A DNA stretch of 64,000 nucleotides from Tissierella sp032104385 (GTDB taxonomy: Bacteria > Bacillota > Clostridia > Tissierellales > Tissierellaceae): positions 62,001 through 126,000 of the forward strand of contig NZ_DAMCHJ010000002.1 in assembly GCF_032104385.1 (NCBI RefSeq), in the 5' to 3' direction. The translations under genes and the position numbers were made by a program. Shown here piece by piece: positions 53,084 through 62,531 of the stretch (positions within the stretch are counted from its first letter, which is position 1; each line of letters begins with the position of its first letter). Under the pieces are notes generated by a model. It had not been told where the DNA came from, ran no database searches, and saw only the letters and a program-made list of their open reading frames with translations.

Positions 53084-55435
53084 CTATATATTTCTAAGTT
53101 TTCTCAATATAATTTTTTGTTCTACCGAAGCAACTAATCTTCTTGTATAAGCAACAGTATCTGGATTAACACTCATACTATCTATTCCCTGTTCAACAAG
53201 GAACTCTGCAAACTCTGGATATTGGCTAGGTCCTTGACCACATATAGAAATAGTCTTTCCATATTTATGGGCTGCTTTTATAAGAATTGATATAGCTTTC
53301 TTAACTGCTTCATTTCTTTCATCAAAATATCCCATATTATTTAATATACCTGAATCTCTATCTGCTCCCATTACAAGCTGAGTTAAATCATTACTTCCTA
53401 TACTGAATCCATCTACCATTTGTGCAAATTCTTCTGCTTCAAATACTACTGATGGTACTTCTGCCATTATCCAAATCTTAAAGTTTTTATTTTGAACTAA
53501 TCCTTCTTCTGCCATTATTTCCTTTACTTTCTTTAATTCCCACGTGGTTCTTACAAAGGGTAACATTGCATATACATTGGTTAAACCAAATTCTTCTCTA
53601 ACTTTTTTTAAAGCTTGACATTCTAGTCTAAATCCTTCTTCATATTCTGGTGAAATATATCTAGATACTCCTCTCCAGCCTATCATTGGATTTGCCTCTA
53701 TTGGCTCTACCTCATCCCCACCTTTTAATCCTCTAAATTCATTTGTTCTAAAGTCAGACATTCTAACAACAACTGGTCTTGGATAAATCTCTCCAGCTAC
53801 CATTTGAATTCCTTCAGCCATTTTATCTATCAATAATTGCCCTTGACCTGTTTTTACTAAATACATTGGATGAGCACCTATCATATTTGTAAATATAAAC
53901 TCTGTTCTCATTAGACCAATACCATCTAAAGGTAAGTTCTTATATCTTCCTACTAATGAGGGCTCTCCAAGATTCATATAAATTTTTGTAGCTGTTATTG
54001 GGGATAAACTAGCTAGTATTTCTTCACTTATTCCTACAGCTGTTCCTTCGGATTTTTTTTCTTCTTTTTCTTCTAATACAGTTCCCTCATAAACTACTCC
54101 TCTACTTGCATCAACTGTTACTTCTAAACCCTCTACTAAAGTTACACTGGCATTCTTTGCTCCTACAATACAAGGTATGCCAAGTTCCCTAGATACTATG
54201 GCTGCATGACAAGTTCTTCCCCCATCGTCTGTAACTACAGCTGCAGCCTTTCTCATGGCTGGAACCATATCAGGATTTGTCATAACTGTAACTAAAATAT
54301 CTCCATCTTGTACTCTTCCAATTTCAGATATATCTTTAATATTTCTAACTTTTCCTCTACCAATTCCAGGTGATGCAGGTAAACCTCTTACAAGCATTTT
54401 TAATTCTTTTTGTTCTTTTACTTCACTCACACTAACATCTCCTTTTAAAGTCGTTATTGGTCTTGATTGTAATATATATAATTTCTTAGTATCTCTATCA
54501 AATCCCCATTCTATATCTTGATATGAACCATACATTTCTTCTATTTTAATTCCATAATTTGCTAAAATCATTATCTCTTCATCTGATAAGCATTGATCAT
54601 TTACTTTATCCTGACCTAAATAGTCTGCAATTTTTATTTCCTCAGTACCTACTCCATCTTTTCTTTTTACTACCATAATGTTTTTTTCTGCGATATGCTT
54701 TTCTTCAATTTTTTTTGATTTCTTATTTACTAAATATTCATCAGGGGTAACTGTTCCAGATACTACTGCTTCTCCTAACCCCCAGCTAGCATTTATCATC
54801 ATTTCATCTGTGTTACTATTTACAGGGTTAGCAGTAAACATAACTCCTGATTTTTCACTATTTACCATTTTTTGAATTACAACAGATAAAGAAACATCGA
54901 AATGCTCGAAATCTTGTTTTACTCTATAATAAATAGCTCTTGCTGTCCAAAGAGATGCCCAACATTTTCTAACATATTTAATTAATTCTTCTTCTCCACT
55001 TATGTGTAAGTAAGTATCTTGCTGACCAGCAAAAGATGCTTCTGGTAAGTCTTCTGCTGTAGCTGAAGATCTAACAGCAACTTCCGGATTACTTAAATTA
55101 ACTTTTCTGCTAAATTCTCTATAAGCATCTATAACTTCATTTTTTAAATCCTCTGGTATTTCTCCACAATTTATTCTATCTTGAATAGCACGACTAACAT
55201 TTTGAAGCATATCAGAGTTTTCTTCATCTAACCCTCTAATTAATTCTTTAATTATTTCATCTAACTCTGCATAATCAATAAAATGATTATATGCTCCTGC
55301 AGTTATACAAAATCCTGGTGGTACATCTAAACCTTTTTGAGTAAGTTCTCCTAAGTTAGCTCCTTTACCTCCAACAACTGGAATATCATTTTTATTAATT
55401 TCATTAAACCATTTAATGTATTTATATTCGCCCAT
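53084..55435 (-). CDS. ppsA: Phosphoenolpyruvate synthase
   Basis: PEP synthase converts pyruvate and ATP to PEP, AMP and phosphate. The 783-residue chain has the N-terminal nucleotide-binding domain (VPVVGGKGANLGELTQKGLD near residue 20; NPEVAVRSSATAEDLPEASF near 117), the swivelling phospho-His domain (GGRTCHAAIVSRELGIPCIVG near 412) and the C-terminal PEP/pyruvate TIM barrel (GIGLMRTEFIF, SIGSNDLTQLVMGADRDSG near 690, SICGQGPSQYPE). It is monocistronic; the ATG follows AGGAGG. It gives the cell a route from pyruvate to PEP alongside PEPCK at 2-4 kb and the opposing pyruvate kinase at 22 kb. Confidence 0.95.
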   Translation of the reverse strand: MGEYKYIKWFNEINKNDIPVVGGKGANLGELTQKGLDVPPGFCITAGAYNHFIDYAELDEIIKELIRGLDEENSDMLQNVSRAIQDRINCGEIPEDLKNEVIDAYREFSRKVNLSNPEVAVRSSATAEDLPEASFAGQQDTYLHISGEEELIKYVRKCWASLWTARAIYYRVKQDFEHFDVSLSVVIQKMVNSEKSGVMFTANPVNSNTDEMMINASWGLGEAVVSGTVTPDEYLVNKKSKKIEEKHIAEKNIMVVKRKDGVGTEEIKIADYLGQDKVNDQCLSDEEIMILANYGIKIEEMYGSYQDIEWGFDRDTKKLYILQSRPITTLKGDVSVSEVKEQKELKMLVRGLPASPGIGRGKVRNIKDISEIGRVQDGDILVTVMTNPDMVPAMRKAAAVVTDDGGRTCHAAIVSRELGIPCIVGAKNASVTLVEGLEVTVDASRGVVYEGTVLEEKEEKKSEGTAVGISEEILASLSPITATKIYMNLGEPSLVGRYKNLPLDGIGLMRTEFIFTNMIGAHPMYLVKTGQGQLLIDKMAEGIQMVAGEIYPRPVVVRMSDFRTNEFRGLKGGDEVEPIEANPMIGWRGVSRYISPEYEEGFRLECQALKKVREEFGLTNVYAMLPFVRTTWELKKVKEIMAEEGLVQNKNFKIWIMAEVPSVVFEAEEFAQMVDGFSIGSNDLTQLVMGADRDSGILNNMGYFDERNEAVKKAISILIKAAHKYGKTISICGQGPSQYPEFAEFLVEQGIDSMSVNPDTVAYTRRLVASVEQKIILRKLRNI

Positions 55436-55579
55436 TAGTATAACCTCCTATTTAATTTTACAATATATATTATAGCATATATATTCAATTGTGCTATACT
55501 ATATATTATTTTTTTTGAATTATTTATATTAATTTTTCTTAATATTTTGCCCAGTTCTAATTCTTATATTATACATAAA

Positions 55580-55606
55580 AAAAATCCCGTATAACACGGG
55601 ATTTTT
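55580..55606 (-). terminator. Terminator after the small FFFL-repeat protein gene
   Basis: AAAAATCCCGT and ACGGGATTTTT with a five-base loop, 13 bases after the stop codon, followed by a T run. Confidence 0.9.
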
Positions 55607-55619
55607 ACTTTAGGTATAT

Positions 55620-55826
55620 TTAGAAAAAGTCTTCTCCACAAAATAGTATTACCAATAAAAGGAAGAAAAATAACAGTGAATCATCATTTCTATCATTAAA
55701 GCATCCTGAGTTACAGAATATAATAACTAATATCAGGAAGAAAAATAGTAATGAATCGTCATTACAACCTAATCTATCAAATATACCTCTACGCTCTGAT
55801 CTTATACCTAATTCTTCAGTCATCAT
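55620..55826 (-). CDS. Small hydrophobic protein with a tandem DDSLLFFFL repeat
   Basis: The 68-residue protein has a charged first 20 residues (MMTEELGIRSERRGIFDRLG) and then two nearly identical units, NDDSLLFFFLILVIIFC and NDDSLLFFFLLLVILFC, joined by NSGCFNDR. Each unit is one hydrophobic helix ending in Cys. Similar short Phe/Leu-rich proteins occur in spore-forming Clostridia, but I do not recognise a named family. It has its own AAGGAGGTATT site, a strong terminator, and a neighbour of the same style 100 bases upstream, so both are taken as real genes. Confidence 0.72.
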   Translation of the reverse strand: MMTEELGIRSERRGIFDRLGCNDDSLLFFFLILVIIFCNSGCFNDRNDDSLLFFFLLLVILFCGEDFF

Positions 55827-55903
55827 AATACCTCCTTATATTTATTCCTCACTGTATTTTATGAAATTAGTGTTAAAGTGGTTACTATATTTTTGAAAAT
55901 TAA

Positions 55904-55930
55904 AAAAACAGCAGAATATCTGCTGTTTTT
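55904..55930 (-). terminator. Terminator after the small Gly/Cys/His-rich protein gene
   Basis: AAAAACAGCAGA and TCTGCTGTTTTT with a three-base loop; it overlaps the stop codon of the gene at 55929-56120. Confidence 0.88.
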
Positions 55931-56120
55931 AAAAAATATCACCAATAAGGAATAATAGTATAAGTATCCATATTATATTGCCTCCACCAAATATTCCTCC
56001 ATGACCTCCACAAGGATCATGATCACATCCACAATCATCATTACCTAATAGTAAAAGTATTAAGATAATAATTAATATCATATTATTATTATCATCACAG
56101 CCTAACAAATTATTTAGCAT
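55929..56120 (-). CDS. Small Cys/His/Gly-rich membrane protein
   Basis: The 63-residue protein has two hydrophobic stretches (NMILIIILILLLLG and NIIWILILLFLIGDIF) flanking a polar core NDDCGCDHDPCGGHGGIFGGG. The core has three Cys and two His close together and could bind a metal ion, but this is a guess. The N-terminus MLNNLLGCDDNNN echoes the RLGCNDDS of the neighbouring FFFL-repeat protein, which suggests a related small family. The ATG follows GGGAGGTTTTGTT. It lies 55 bases downstream of the CYTH gene. Confidence 0.68.
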   Translation of the reverse strand: MLNNLLGCDDNNNMILIIILILLLLGNDDCGCDHDPCGGHGGIFGGGNIIWILILLFLIGDIF

Positions 56121-56175
56121 AACAAAACCTCCCTCAATTAGATTAATACATATTATTCTAATTAAGGGATTTTGG

Positions 56176-56718
56176 TTACAACAGATTTTTTTCTTTTCTA
56201 AGTTCCACTATAGATTTAGTAGAAATATTTTCTTTTGGAATATCTAACAGTTCTATTATCCCTTCAAGTTCATCTTCATCATTAACTTCAATCTCCATAT
56301 ACGGCTCAGGATAAGTACTATCATCCCATTTATCTAAATCAAATCTTATATTATTTAGTACATAAGAAGTCCTTTCCTTAAAACCTTCTTGAATAACATA
56401 ATATCCTAATGATTTCAATATTTCTAGCATAGCCTTTTTATCGGATATATCTGTATTGATTTCAATATTTTCCCTAATTCCTTCTCTATTAATGTTTTTC
56501 TTCATAGTTAATGTAAACTTAATGTTATTGTTTAAGATGGACTTAGTCTCTCTTATTCTCAAATAGCTATCTAAACTATTTTGTATAAAATTTTCTTTGG
56601 AATCTATTAATGTATTTACTTGAAGTTCTTTATCTATTAATGTAGCACCTAAAGACCTTAATTTTAATTCCATATCATCTAAATTCACATTTAAAATTTT
56701 TACTTCAAGTTCTTTCAC
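56176..56718 (-). CDS. CYTH-domain protein (triphosphatase/class IV adenylyl cyclase fold)
   Basis: The 180-residue protein begins with the CYTH signature ELEVKILNVN (E-x-E-x-K) and shows YLRIRETKS and FTLTMKK (basic triphosphate-binding strands), RTSYVLNNIRFDLDKWDD and YMEIEVNDEDEL. CYTH proteins act on triphosphates with Mg2+ or Mn2+; the bacterial ones can be thiamine triphosphatases, inorganic triphosphatases or adenylyl cyclases, and the sequence does not decide. The start is GTG at 56718 after AAAGGAGGATGTAAGA. It follows nagB by 14 bases and is probably cotranscribed. Confidence 0.9.
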   Translation of the reverse strand: MKELEVKILNVNLDDMELKLRSLGATLIDKELQVNTLIDSKENFIQNSLDSYLRIRETKSILNNNIKFTLTMKKNINREGIRENIEINTDISDKKAMLEILKSLGYYVIQEGFKERTSYVLNNIRFDLDKWDDSTYPEPYMEIEVNDEDELEGIIELLDIPKENISTKSIVELRKEKNLL

Positions 56719-56732
56719 TCTTACATCCTCCT

Positions 56733-57458
56733 TTAACCATTATAAGCCGCTTCATCAACTATAACTGTTACATCAGGATGAAGTAGTAAAAAAGATACTG
56801 GTAACTGAGTCGTTACCTTATTGTCATTTAATAATTTCTTTATAACTGGTGCTTTTTTTATACCACTAGCTAATAACACTATTTTTTTTGCCTTTAATAT
56901 AGTACCTATTCCCACTGTTATTGCTGTTTTAGGCACTTCTTCAATGGAGTTGAAAAATCTAGAGTTTACCTCTATAGTGTTTTCAGTTAATTTAATAACA
57001 GATGTACCTATAGATAAAGCTTCATCTGGTTCATTAAAGGCTATGTGACCATTTTCACCTATTCCAAGTAATTGTATATCTATTCCACCAGCTTCACTTA
57101 TTATTTCGTCATATCTCTTACAATATTCTTCAAGGTTTTTTACTTTTCCATCAGGGATATGAATATTTTCTTTGTTTATATTAATATATCTAAAAAGTTC
57201 ATCATCCATAAAATAATTATAACTACTAGGATGTTCTGGAGATAATCCTACATATTCATCTAAGTTGAAAGTTTTAACTTTTGAGAAATCTAACCCTTCT
57301 TCTTTATGTGCTCTTATAATCTCCTTATACATACCTATAGGCGTACTTCCAGTAGCCAACCCTAAGACAATATCCGGCTTTCTTTCTATTGATTCTATAA
57401 ATATCTTTCCAGCTACTTTACTCATAGTTTCATAATCTTTTTCAACTAATATTTTCAT
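56733..57458 (-). CDS. nagB: Glucosamine-6-phosphate deaminase
   Basis: NagB converts glucosamine 6-phosphate to fructose 6-phosphate and ammonia, feeding amino sugars into glycolysis. The 241-residue chain has the motifs LGLATGSTPIGMYKEI (phosphate loop), FNLDEYVGLSPEHPSSYNYF and LLGIGENGHIAFNEPD, with catalytic Asp/His/Glu in the usual places. No nagA is beside it. The ATG at 57458 follows AGGGAGTGAAAGT. It belongs to a run with the phosphoesterase upstream and CYTH downstream. Confidence 0.95.
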   Translation of the reverse strand: MKILVEKDYETMSKVAGKIFIESIERKPDIVLGLATGSTPIGMYKEIIRAHKEEGLDFSKVKTFNLDEYVGLSPEHPSSYNYFMDDELFRYININKENIHIPDGKVKNLEEYCKRYDEIISEAGGIDIQLLGIGENGHIAFNEPDEALSIGTSVIKLTENTIEVNSRFFNSIEEVPKTAITVGIGTILKAKKIVLLASGIKKAPVIKKLLNDNKVTTQLPVSFLLLHPDVTVIVDEAAYNG

Positions 57459-57469
57459 ACTTTCACTCC

Positions 57470-58153
57470 CTATAATATTTTTTTGGGGATAAAATTAATA
57501 TAATCACTTGATATACAATGTATATTTATACCTTCCACTATTCCCTCAACAGCATATTTATGTCCCCCAGAATGTAAATGTCCATATATACAGATATCTA
57601 CATTATACTCTTTCATTATATCAATAAATTCATTTGAACTAAGATCTGGGTTAAAAGGTGGATAGTGTAAAATTGCAAGAATCTTCTCTACATCTTCTTT
57701 CAAAGAATCTAAAGATAATCTTAGTCTATTTAACTCCCTGTTAAACACCTTATAATCCTTTTCATCAGCAATATTGCTATCTATAGCTGACCATCCCCTA
57801 GTACCTACAATCCCAATATTATTATATATAAAACTATTATTCTGAAGAAATTTTATTGTTTCAAGTTCAAGATTATTTAACTTTCTTAAACTATTCCACC
57901 AATAATCATGATTTCCCTTTATAATTATTTTTTCACCTGGTAACTCGTCTATTTTTAATAAATCTTCATAGGCATCTTCAAGTTTCAATGCCCATGATGT
58001 ATCCCCAGCTAATAAAACTAAATCATCTTCCTTTATAATAGATTTCCAACTATCTATTATTTTTCCCTCATGATTTATCCAATTTTCACCAAATATATCC
58101 ATTGGCTTTTCACCAGTATTATCAAAATGTAAATCCCCAATAGCAAATATCAA
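57470..58153 (-). CDS. Metallophosphoesterase
   Basis: This 227-residue calcineurin-like phosphoesterase has the full metal set: FAIGDLHFD at the N-terminus, LLAGDTSWAL, IIKGNHDYWWNS near residue 82, LAILHYPPFNP and IYGHLHSGGH near 190. The substrate is not evident. The start is TTG at 58153 after GAGGTGGTATA. It follows the YhaN-like gene by 81 bases that hold three TTAACTTAA repeats and precedes nagB by 11. Confidence 0.9.
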   Translation of the reverse strand: MIFAIGDLHFDNTGEKPMDIFGENWINHEGKIIDSWKSIIKEDDLVLLAGDTSWALKLEDAYEDLLKIDELPGEKIIIKGNHDYWWNSLRKLNNLELETIKFLQNNSFIYNNIGIVGTRGWSAIDSNIADEKDYKVFNRELNRLRLSLDSLKEDVEKILAILHYPPFNPDLSSNEFIDIMKEYNVDICIYGHLHSGGHKYAVEGIVEGINIHCISSDYINFIPKKIL

Positions 58154-58234
58154 TATACCACCTCAGTTAATCTTGTTGATGAACATTAAGTTAAAACCTA
58201 GTGTTTTCAACATATAGTTAGTTAATGTAATACT

Positions 58235-60673
58235 TTAACTTAAGTTAATTAAGTTAAAATTTACTCCTAAATTATCCAATATCTTTCTCTCACGATTATG
58301 ACATGTAAATAAGATAATCTGTCTTCCCTTACAAATGTCAACTAAAAAATTTATAATGTTTTCAAGTCTCATATCATCATACTGTGTAAAACAATCATCT
58401 AATATTAAGGGTAATTTATCACTTACCATAGAATTAATTATACCAAATCTAAGAGAAAAATATAATTGTTCAATTGTTCCACCACTTAAACTATTAAGCT
58501 TTATTATTTCCTTGGTAATGGGATTTTCAACACTTATATTTAAAGATTCACTAATCTTGATATTATTATATTTTCCTCCTGTAATCTTTTGAACTACTTT
58601 GCTAACTTTTTCATTTATAGTTGGAGCAAACTGACTATGAATATCCTTTGAAAGCTCCTCAATAGTTTGAGCTGCAAGCTCAAGGGAAGAATATTTATTC
58701 TGTAACAATTCTTTATATTTCATCTTCCTATCAAGTTCTTCCTCTATTTCAACAAGTTTTTCTATTTTCATTCCTAAAATATTTAAGTTTTCTTCTACAC
58801 CTTTTAATGCAATTTTTAAATCTACTATATTTTCATTTGATTTATCTATTTTGTACATTATCTGATTTTTATCCATATTTCTAGTAGGATTATAAATATC
58901 TAAATTAAATTTATCAACTTCAACAATTAATTCTTCTATTGTATTCTGTCCCAGTACCTTTTGAAGCACTGCCTGTTTCCCTTCTAATTCTTTAATATTA
59001 TTTTCCAATAAAGTCCGTTTGTCCAAGCCTTGACTAAATTCATTTATATCCTTAACATTGTTTTCATCAAGTATTTCTTTGATCTTAGCTATTATTTCTT
59101 TTTTATTAAATTCACTTTGAAAAATTTTATCCTTTATAGAATTTTGTCTATTATCCAGTTCATCATATAATTCTGTCTGCTTATTTTTTCCATAAAACTC
59201 AATTTGTAATGAATCTAATAATCTTTTAAATTCCAACTTATTTAGAACATTATATTTCTCTAGAATAGTTTTTTTAGATTTTTCTATTTGTTCTATTCTA
59301 GTTTGATTTTCCTTTTCTCTAATATATATAGTATCTATTTGAGTTTTTATATTGTCCATTCCTAATTTAATTTCTTTAGTTTTAATAAAAAAACAAACTA
59401 ACAAACCAATAGGCAATATTAATGAACTAAATAGTATATATTTTTCTAAGGTTATCCCTGTTACCAATATAACTATGGATAATATAATCATAGCTGGATT
59501 TATTATTTTATATTTAAATAATTTATTATCAAAATCCTTATAATCTCTCTTTAAAAACTCTATTTTATTACCTTCCTTATTATATATGATTTTATTTTTT
59601 TCCTCTTCCATCTCCTCATAATTAATATAATCTATACCTACTTCTTCCAATTTTTCCTTATGGTAATCATTATATTCTAGATTACCTATATCATTTAACT
59701 TATTTTGTATGCTTTCCAGTTCTAGTTTATCTTCAGCTATACCCTTCTCTATAAAATCAATGGAATTATTTAAATTGATACATTCTTTATATTGAGTTAG
59801 GGATATATCGGCATAGGGTGATAATTTTTCTATCTTCGTTTTTAAATCTGCAATCTCATCTAATAATATCTTAGATTCTTCCAATGTTCTTGCCTTTTCC
59901 AACATTTGAACCATTAATAGTTCCTCTTTTAAAGAAGTTAGAATTTCCATCTCCATATTAAATGCATTACTTAACCTTGCTTTTTCATCTAAATATATAT
60001 TATAATCATCTTTTTCAATGAGTATTTTTCTTTTTTCTTCTTGCAGTTTTTCTATATCCTTAAGAGTTTTAGCATATGGCTTCGTAGCTGCTCTATCAGT
60101 CCCAATTTCTATCATTCCTGTTTTTAATTCAGATACTACCTTATCTACAGATATATCGTCATCGAAAGAGGTAGTTACATTAATTAGTTTTTCGGTTACC
60201 TCATTAGCTAATTTATCATCTATTTTACTTCCCAATTGTTTTATTGATATTGTATTTGAAAAAACCCTAGTATTAAATCCAAAAAAATGTATACCTGGCT
60301 GTAATATCCTCCCTGCACCAACATCTATATCTTTAGTAATGTCAACTCCTGTAGTTTCATCTAAGACCTTTGTTCTTTCTTCTCCTTTGATAAAACTTCT
60401 TTCAATTCTATAAACTTTTCCATTATATTCAAATCGTATAATGCCGGCATATTTACTTTTATCCCATGGCTTATACTTTTCATATTCTTCTAAGTATAAA
60501 GTGGATTTTACATTTGGCTTTAGAAAACCATAAAACATACCATCAATAAAATTATGTAAAGTAGATTTCCCTGCCTCATTCTCCCCATAGATTAGATTTA
60601 TACCCTCTTCCAAAATAATACTTTTGTTTTTAAATTTCCCAAATCCAATTAAATTTAGCTCTTTAAGAAGCAT
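58235..60673 (-). CDS. SbcC/YhaN-like SMC-type ATPase
   Basis: This 812-residue DNA-repair-type ATPase is built like Rad50/SbcC: an N-terminal half with Walker A YGENEAGKST near residue 32, long coiled coils (about 170-670), and a C-terminal half with the signature LSGGTIEQLYFSLRFG and Walker B LPLILDDCFTQYD near 770. Unlike SbcC it has two hydrophobic segments in the coiled-coil region (INPAMIILSIVILVTGITLE and LFSSLILPIGLLVCFFI, about 395-440), as in the YhaN group. It pairs with the nuclease gene two bases upstream. It likely acts on DNA ends or hairpins near the membrane (inference). Confidence 0.88.
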   Translation of the reverse strand: MLLKELNLIGFGKFKNKSIILEEGINLIYGENEAGKSTLHNFIDGMFYGFLKPNVKSTLYLEEYEKYKPWDKSKYAGIIRFEYNGKVYRIERSFIKGEERTKVLDETTGVDITKDIDVGAGRILQPGIHFFGFNTRVFSNTISIKQLGSKIDDKLANEVTEKLINVTTSFDDDISVDKVVSELKTGMIEIGTDRAATKPYAKTLKDIEKLQEEKRKILIEKDDYNIYLDEKARLSNAFNMEMEILTSLKEELLMVQMLEKARTLEESKILLDEIADLKTKIEKLSPYADISLTQYKECINLNNSIDFIEKGIAEDKLELESIQNKLNDIGNLEYNDYHKEKLEEVGIDYINYEEMEEEKNKIIYNKEGNKIEFLKRDYKDFDNKLFKYKIINPAMIILSIVILVTGITLEKYILFSSLILPIGLLVCFFIKTKEIKLGMDNIKTQIDTIYIREKENQTRIEQIEKSKKTILEKYNVLNKLEFKRLLDSLQIEFYGKNKQTELYDELDNRQNSIKDKIFQSEFNKKEIIAKIKEILDENNVKDINEFSQGLDKRTLLENNIKELEGKQAVLQKVLGQNTIEELIVEVDKFNLDIYNPTRNMDKNQIMYKIDKSNENIVDLKIALKGVEENLNILGMKIEKLVEIEEELDRKMKYKELLQNKYSSLELAAQTIEELSKDIHSQFAPTINEKVSKVVQKITGGKYNNIKISESLNISVENPITKEIIKLNSLSGGTIEQLYFSLRFGIINSMVSDKLPLILDDCFTQYDDMRLENIINFLVDICKGRQIILFTCHNRERKILDNLGVNFNLINLS

Positions 60674-60675
60674 AT

Positions 60676-61761
60676 CTAATTCCTCTCCTTTAAGAGTAAT
60701 TCTAATCCATAATATAATGCATCTTTTACTATGGGATTGTCCAAACCCTTTTCTTTCATAGAAACTATAAACCTACCAATTATATTGTCTTTGTTTTCCC
60801 TTTCTATTTGCTCCAAGTCATAGTCCAAAATAGTATTGTCTATTAACTCTATATGATAGAAATCATCCTTTAAATCTCCATTTAAATCTTCAATTTTAAT
60901 ATTTCTTTGAATAAATCCACTAAGATTTATCCTAAAAAAATCTATTTCCCTATTTCCTACACTAATATTTCTTATATTATTAATTATATCAGGATAACCC
61001 ATGTATTGATTAATCTTTATTTCTACTTCAAGAAATTTTCTTTTACTAAATGGGATAAATTCAAAGCCTAATTTTTTATTATCTATTGATCCTTCTATTA
61101 TACCTCTTTCTCCAAGCTCTCCAAAATCTAAAGGTTCTGGGCAACCACAATAGGCTATATTTTCATATATGATCTGTGGTTTATGGATATGCCCCAATGC
61201 TATATAATCCATATTTAGATTTTTTAGTTCTTGAATATTCAATGGAAGATAATTTGAATTATTAAATATATCACCATGAAGCACTAGTATATTGTTTTTT
61301 GTATTATCTACTTTACCTAGAGTATTAAATAATTTATTTTCACGAATCTCTACTGAATCCCAACTATAGCCGTATATCACCGTATTTAAGTTTTCAAATC
61401 CTTTTCTCTGAATTTCTTGGCTATTAAAAATAGTTACATTTTTAGTCCATTCTACCCTATTATATAAGGAGTTTTTACCTTTAAAATCATGGTTTCCAGC
61501 AGATATAATGATATTGATATCTTCAATAGTCCTAAAAGTATCCCTAACCCTAGTAATATCACTTATGGTAAAATAAGATTCTTCAAATAAATCCCCTGCA
61601 ATTAATAGAAAGTCTACTTCATTATCCTTAGCATAGTTTACTATTCTTTCGAAAGTAGACCATAGTTCTCTTCTTCTCTCTATTGCTTTTTCTTGTCCAA
61701 AAGAAACATTTTTAAATCTTAAACCAAGATGCAAATCTCCCGTATGAATAAACTTAATCAA
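60676..61761 (-). CDS. SbcD/YhaO-like DNA exonuclease subunit
   Basis: This 361-residue metallophosphoesterase-fold nuclease is the Mre11-like partner of the ATPase downstream. Metal motifs are HTGDLHLGLRFKN (residues 6-18), LLIAGDLFEE, ISAGNHDFKG, ILVLHGDIF and IALGHIHKPQ. It is shorter than canonical SbcD and matches the YhaO type. The start is TTG at 61761 after AGAGGTGAGGTAC. The stop lies two bases before the ATPase start, so the two are translated together. Confidence 0.9.
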   Translation of the reverse strand: MIKFIHTGDLHLGLRFKNVSFGQEKAIERRRELWSTFERIVNYAKDNEVDFLLIAGDLFEESYFTISDITRVRDTFRTIEDINIIISAGNHDFKGKNSLYNRVEWTKNVTIFNSQEIQRKGFENLNTVIYGYSWDSVEIRENKLFNTLGKVDNTKNNILVLHGDIFNNSNYLPLNIQELKNLNMDYIALGHIHKPQIIYENIAYCGCPEPLDFGELGERGIIEGSIDNKKLGFEFIPFSKRKFLEVEIKINQYMGYPDIINNIRNISVGNREIDFFRINLSGFIQRNIKIEDLNGDLKDDFYHIELIDNTILDYDLEQIERENKDNIIGRFIVSMKEKGLDNPIVKDALYYGLELLLKERN

Positions 61762-61832
61762 AGTACCTCACCTCTAAATTATGGTATTAAAATTATATCA
61801 TATAATTATAAATAAATACTAATCAAAAAGAA

Positions 61833-61854
61833 AAGCCAGCTTAAAAGCTGGCTT
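61833..61854 (-). terminator. Terminator after the DUF3298 protein gene
   Basis: AAGCCAGCTT and AAGCTGGCTT with an AA loop; TTCTTTTTG follows on the minus strand. Confidence 0.85.
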
Positions 61855-61859
61855 AATAT

Positions 61860-62468
61860 TTAGGATATCATTATTCCTAATGGCCCATTTTCATCTATAA
61901 TATCCTGTATTTCATATATAGAAATAGGAAAATAAAGTATTCCATATGAATAAGGTGCTATTTCATATTCTTGAAAAAATATGGTTAGAGATAAATCAGC
62001 TATATAAAAGTCCTGATCGGGTTTTATAGATTTAAACTCTTCCAAAGTTTGAATATTCCTATCTTCAATTTGTTCCTCAATTTCTTCAGATAATACCTTG
62101 ACATAATTAACACCTGGCTTAAAAAGGTCTTTTAATTCATATAACCTTCCATTCTTTATATCAAAGGTTAATCCTTTAACTATTGTTAAACCATGAGCTC
62201 CTCCAGAAAATGCATAATTTATTAAAGTTAATGAAAGTATGCCTTTATCATTGTTTTTAAGCTCCCATGTACCATTTATATATGTTTCTGGATTCTCATA
62301 ATATCCTTGCTGAGCTATTTGGTTATACATAGCTTCTAATATTGAATTATTCATTCTATCCTCTACATATATATTTTCTAATCCATATATCTGAGGATAA
62401 TATATTTCTAATCTATTCATATCTAATTTTAAAGTTTTAACCTCAATAGGGAAAATGTTTTCAACCAT
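61860..62468 (-). CDS. DUF3298/DUF4163-type protein (RsiV-like domain)
   Basis: This 202-residue protein lacks a visible signal peptide. The central GILSLTLINYAFSGGAHGLT and FDIKNGRLYELKDLFKPGVN segments match DUF3298, and the first half resembles DUF4163. These domains form the extracytoplasmic part of RsiV, where they bind lysozyme; stand-alone copies are common in Clostridia and their role is unknown. The ATG at 62468 follows AAGGAGTGAGAGTT; a GTG three codons earlier lies in the ribosome binding site. Confidence 0.85.
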   Translation of the reverse strand: MVENIFPIEVKTLKLDMNRLEIYYPQIYGLENIYVEDRMNNSILEAMYNQIAQQGYYENPETYINGTWELKNNDKGILSLTLINYAFSGGAHGLTIVKGLTFDIKNGRLYELKDLFKPGVNYVKVLSEEIEEQIEDRNIQTLEEFKSIKPDQDFYIADLSLTIFFQEYEIAPYSYGILYFPISIYEIQDIIDENGPLGIMIS

Positions 62469-62531
62469 AACTCTCACTCCTTTTTATTCATTAGTATAAA
62501 ATATGCAGTATAAAGGAGTTAGTGATGATTT

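Noticed and set aside
860..60413. Plus-strand open frames of 60-145 codons throughout
   Set aside because: They lie opposite real minus-strand genes, lack ribosome binding sites, and have low-complexity compositions typical of antisense reading; only 30414-31439 and 31642-32163 stand as plus-strand genes.
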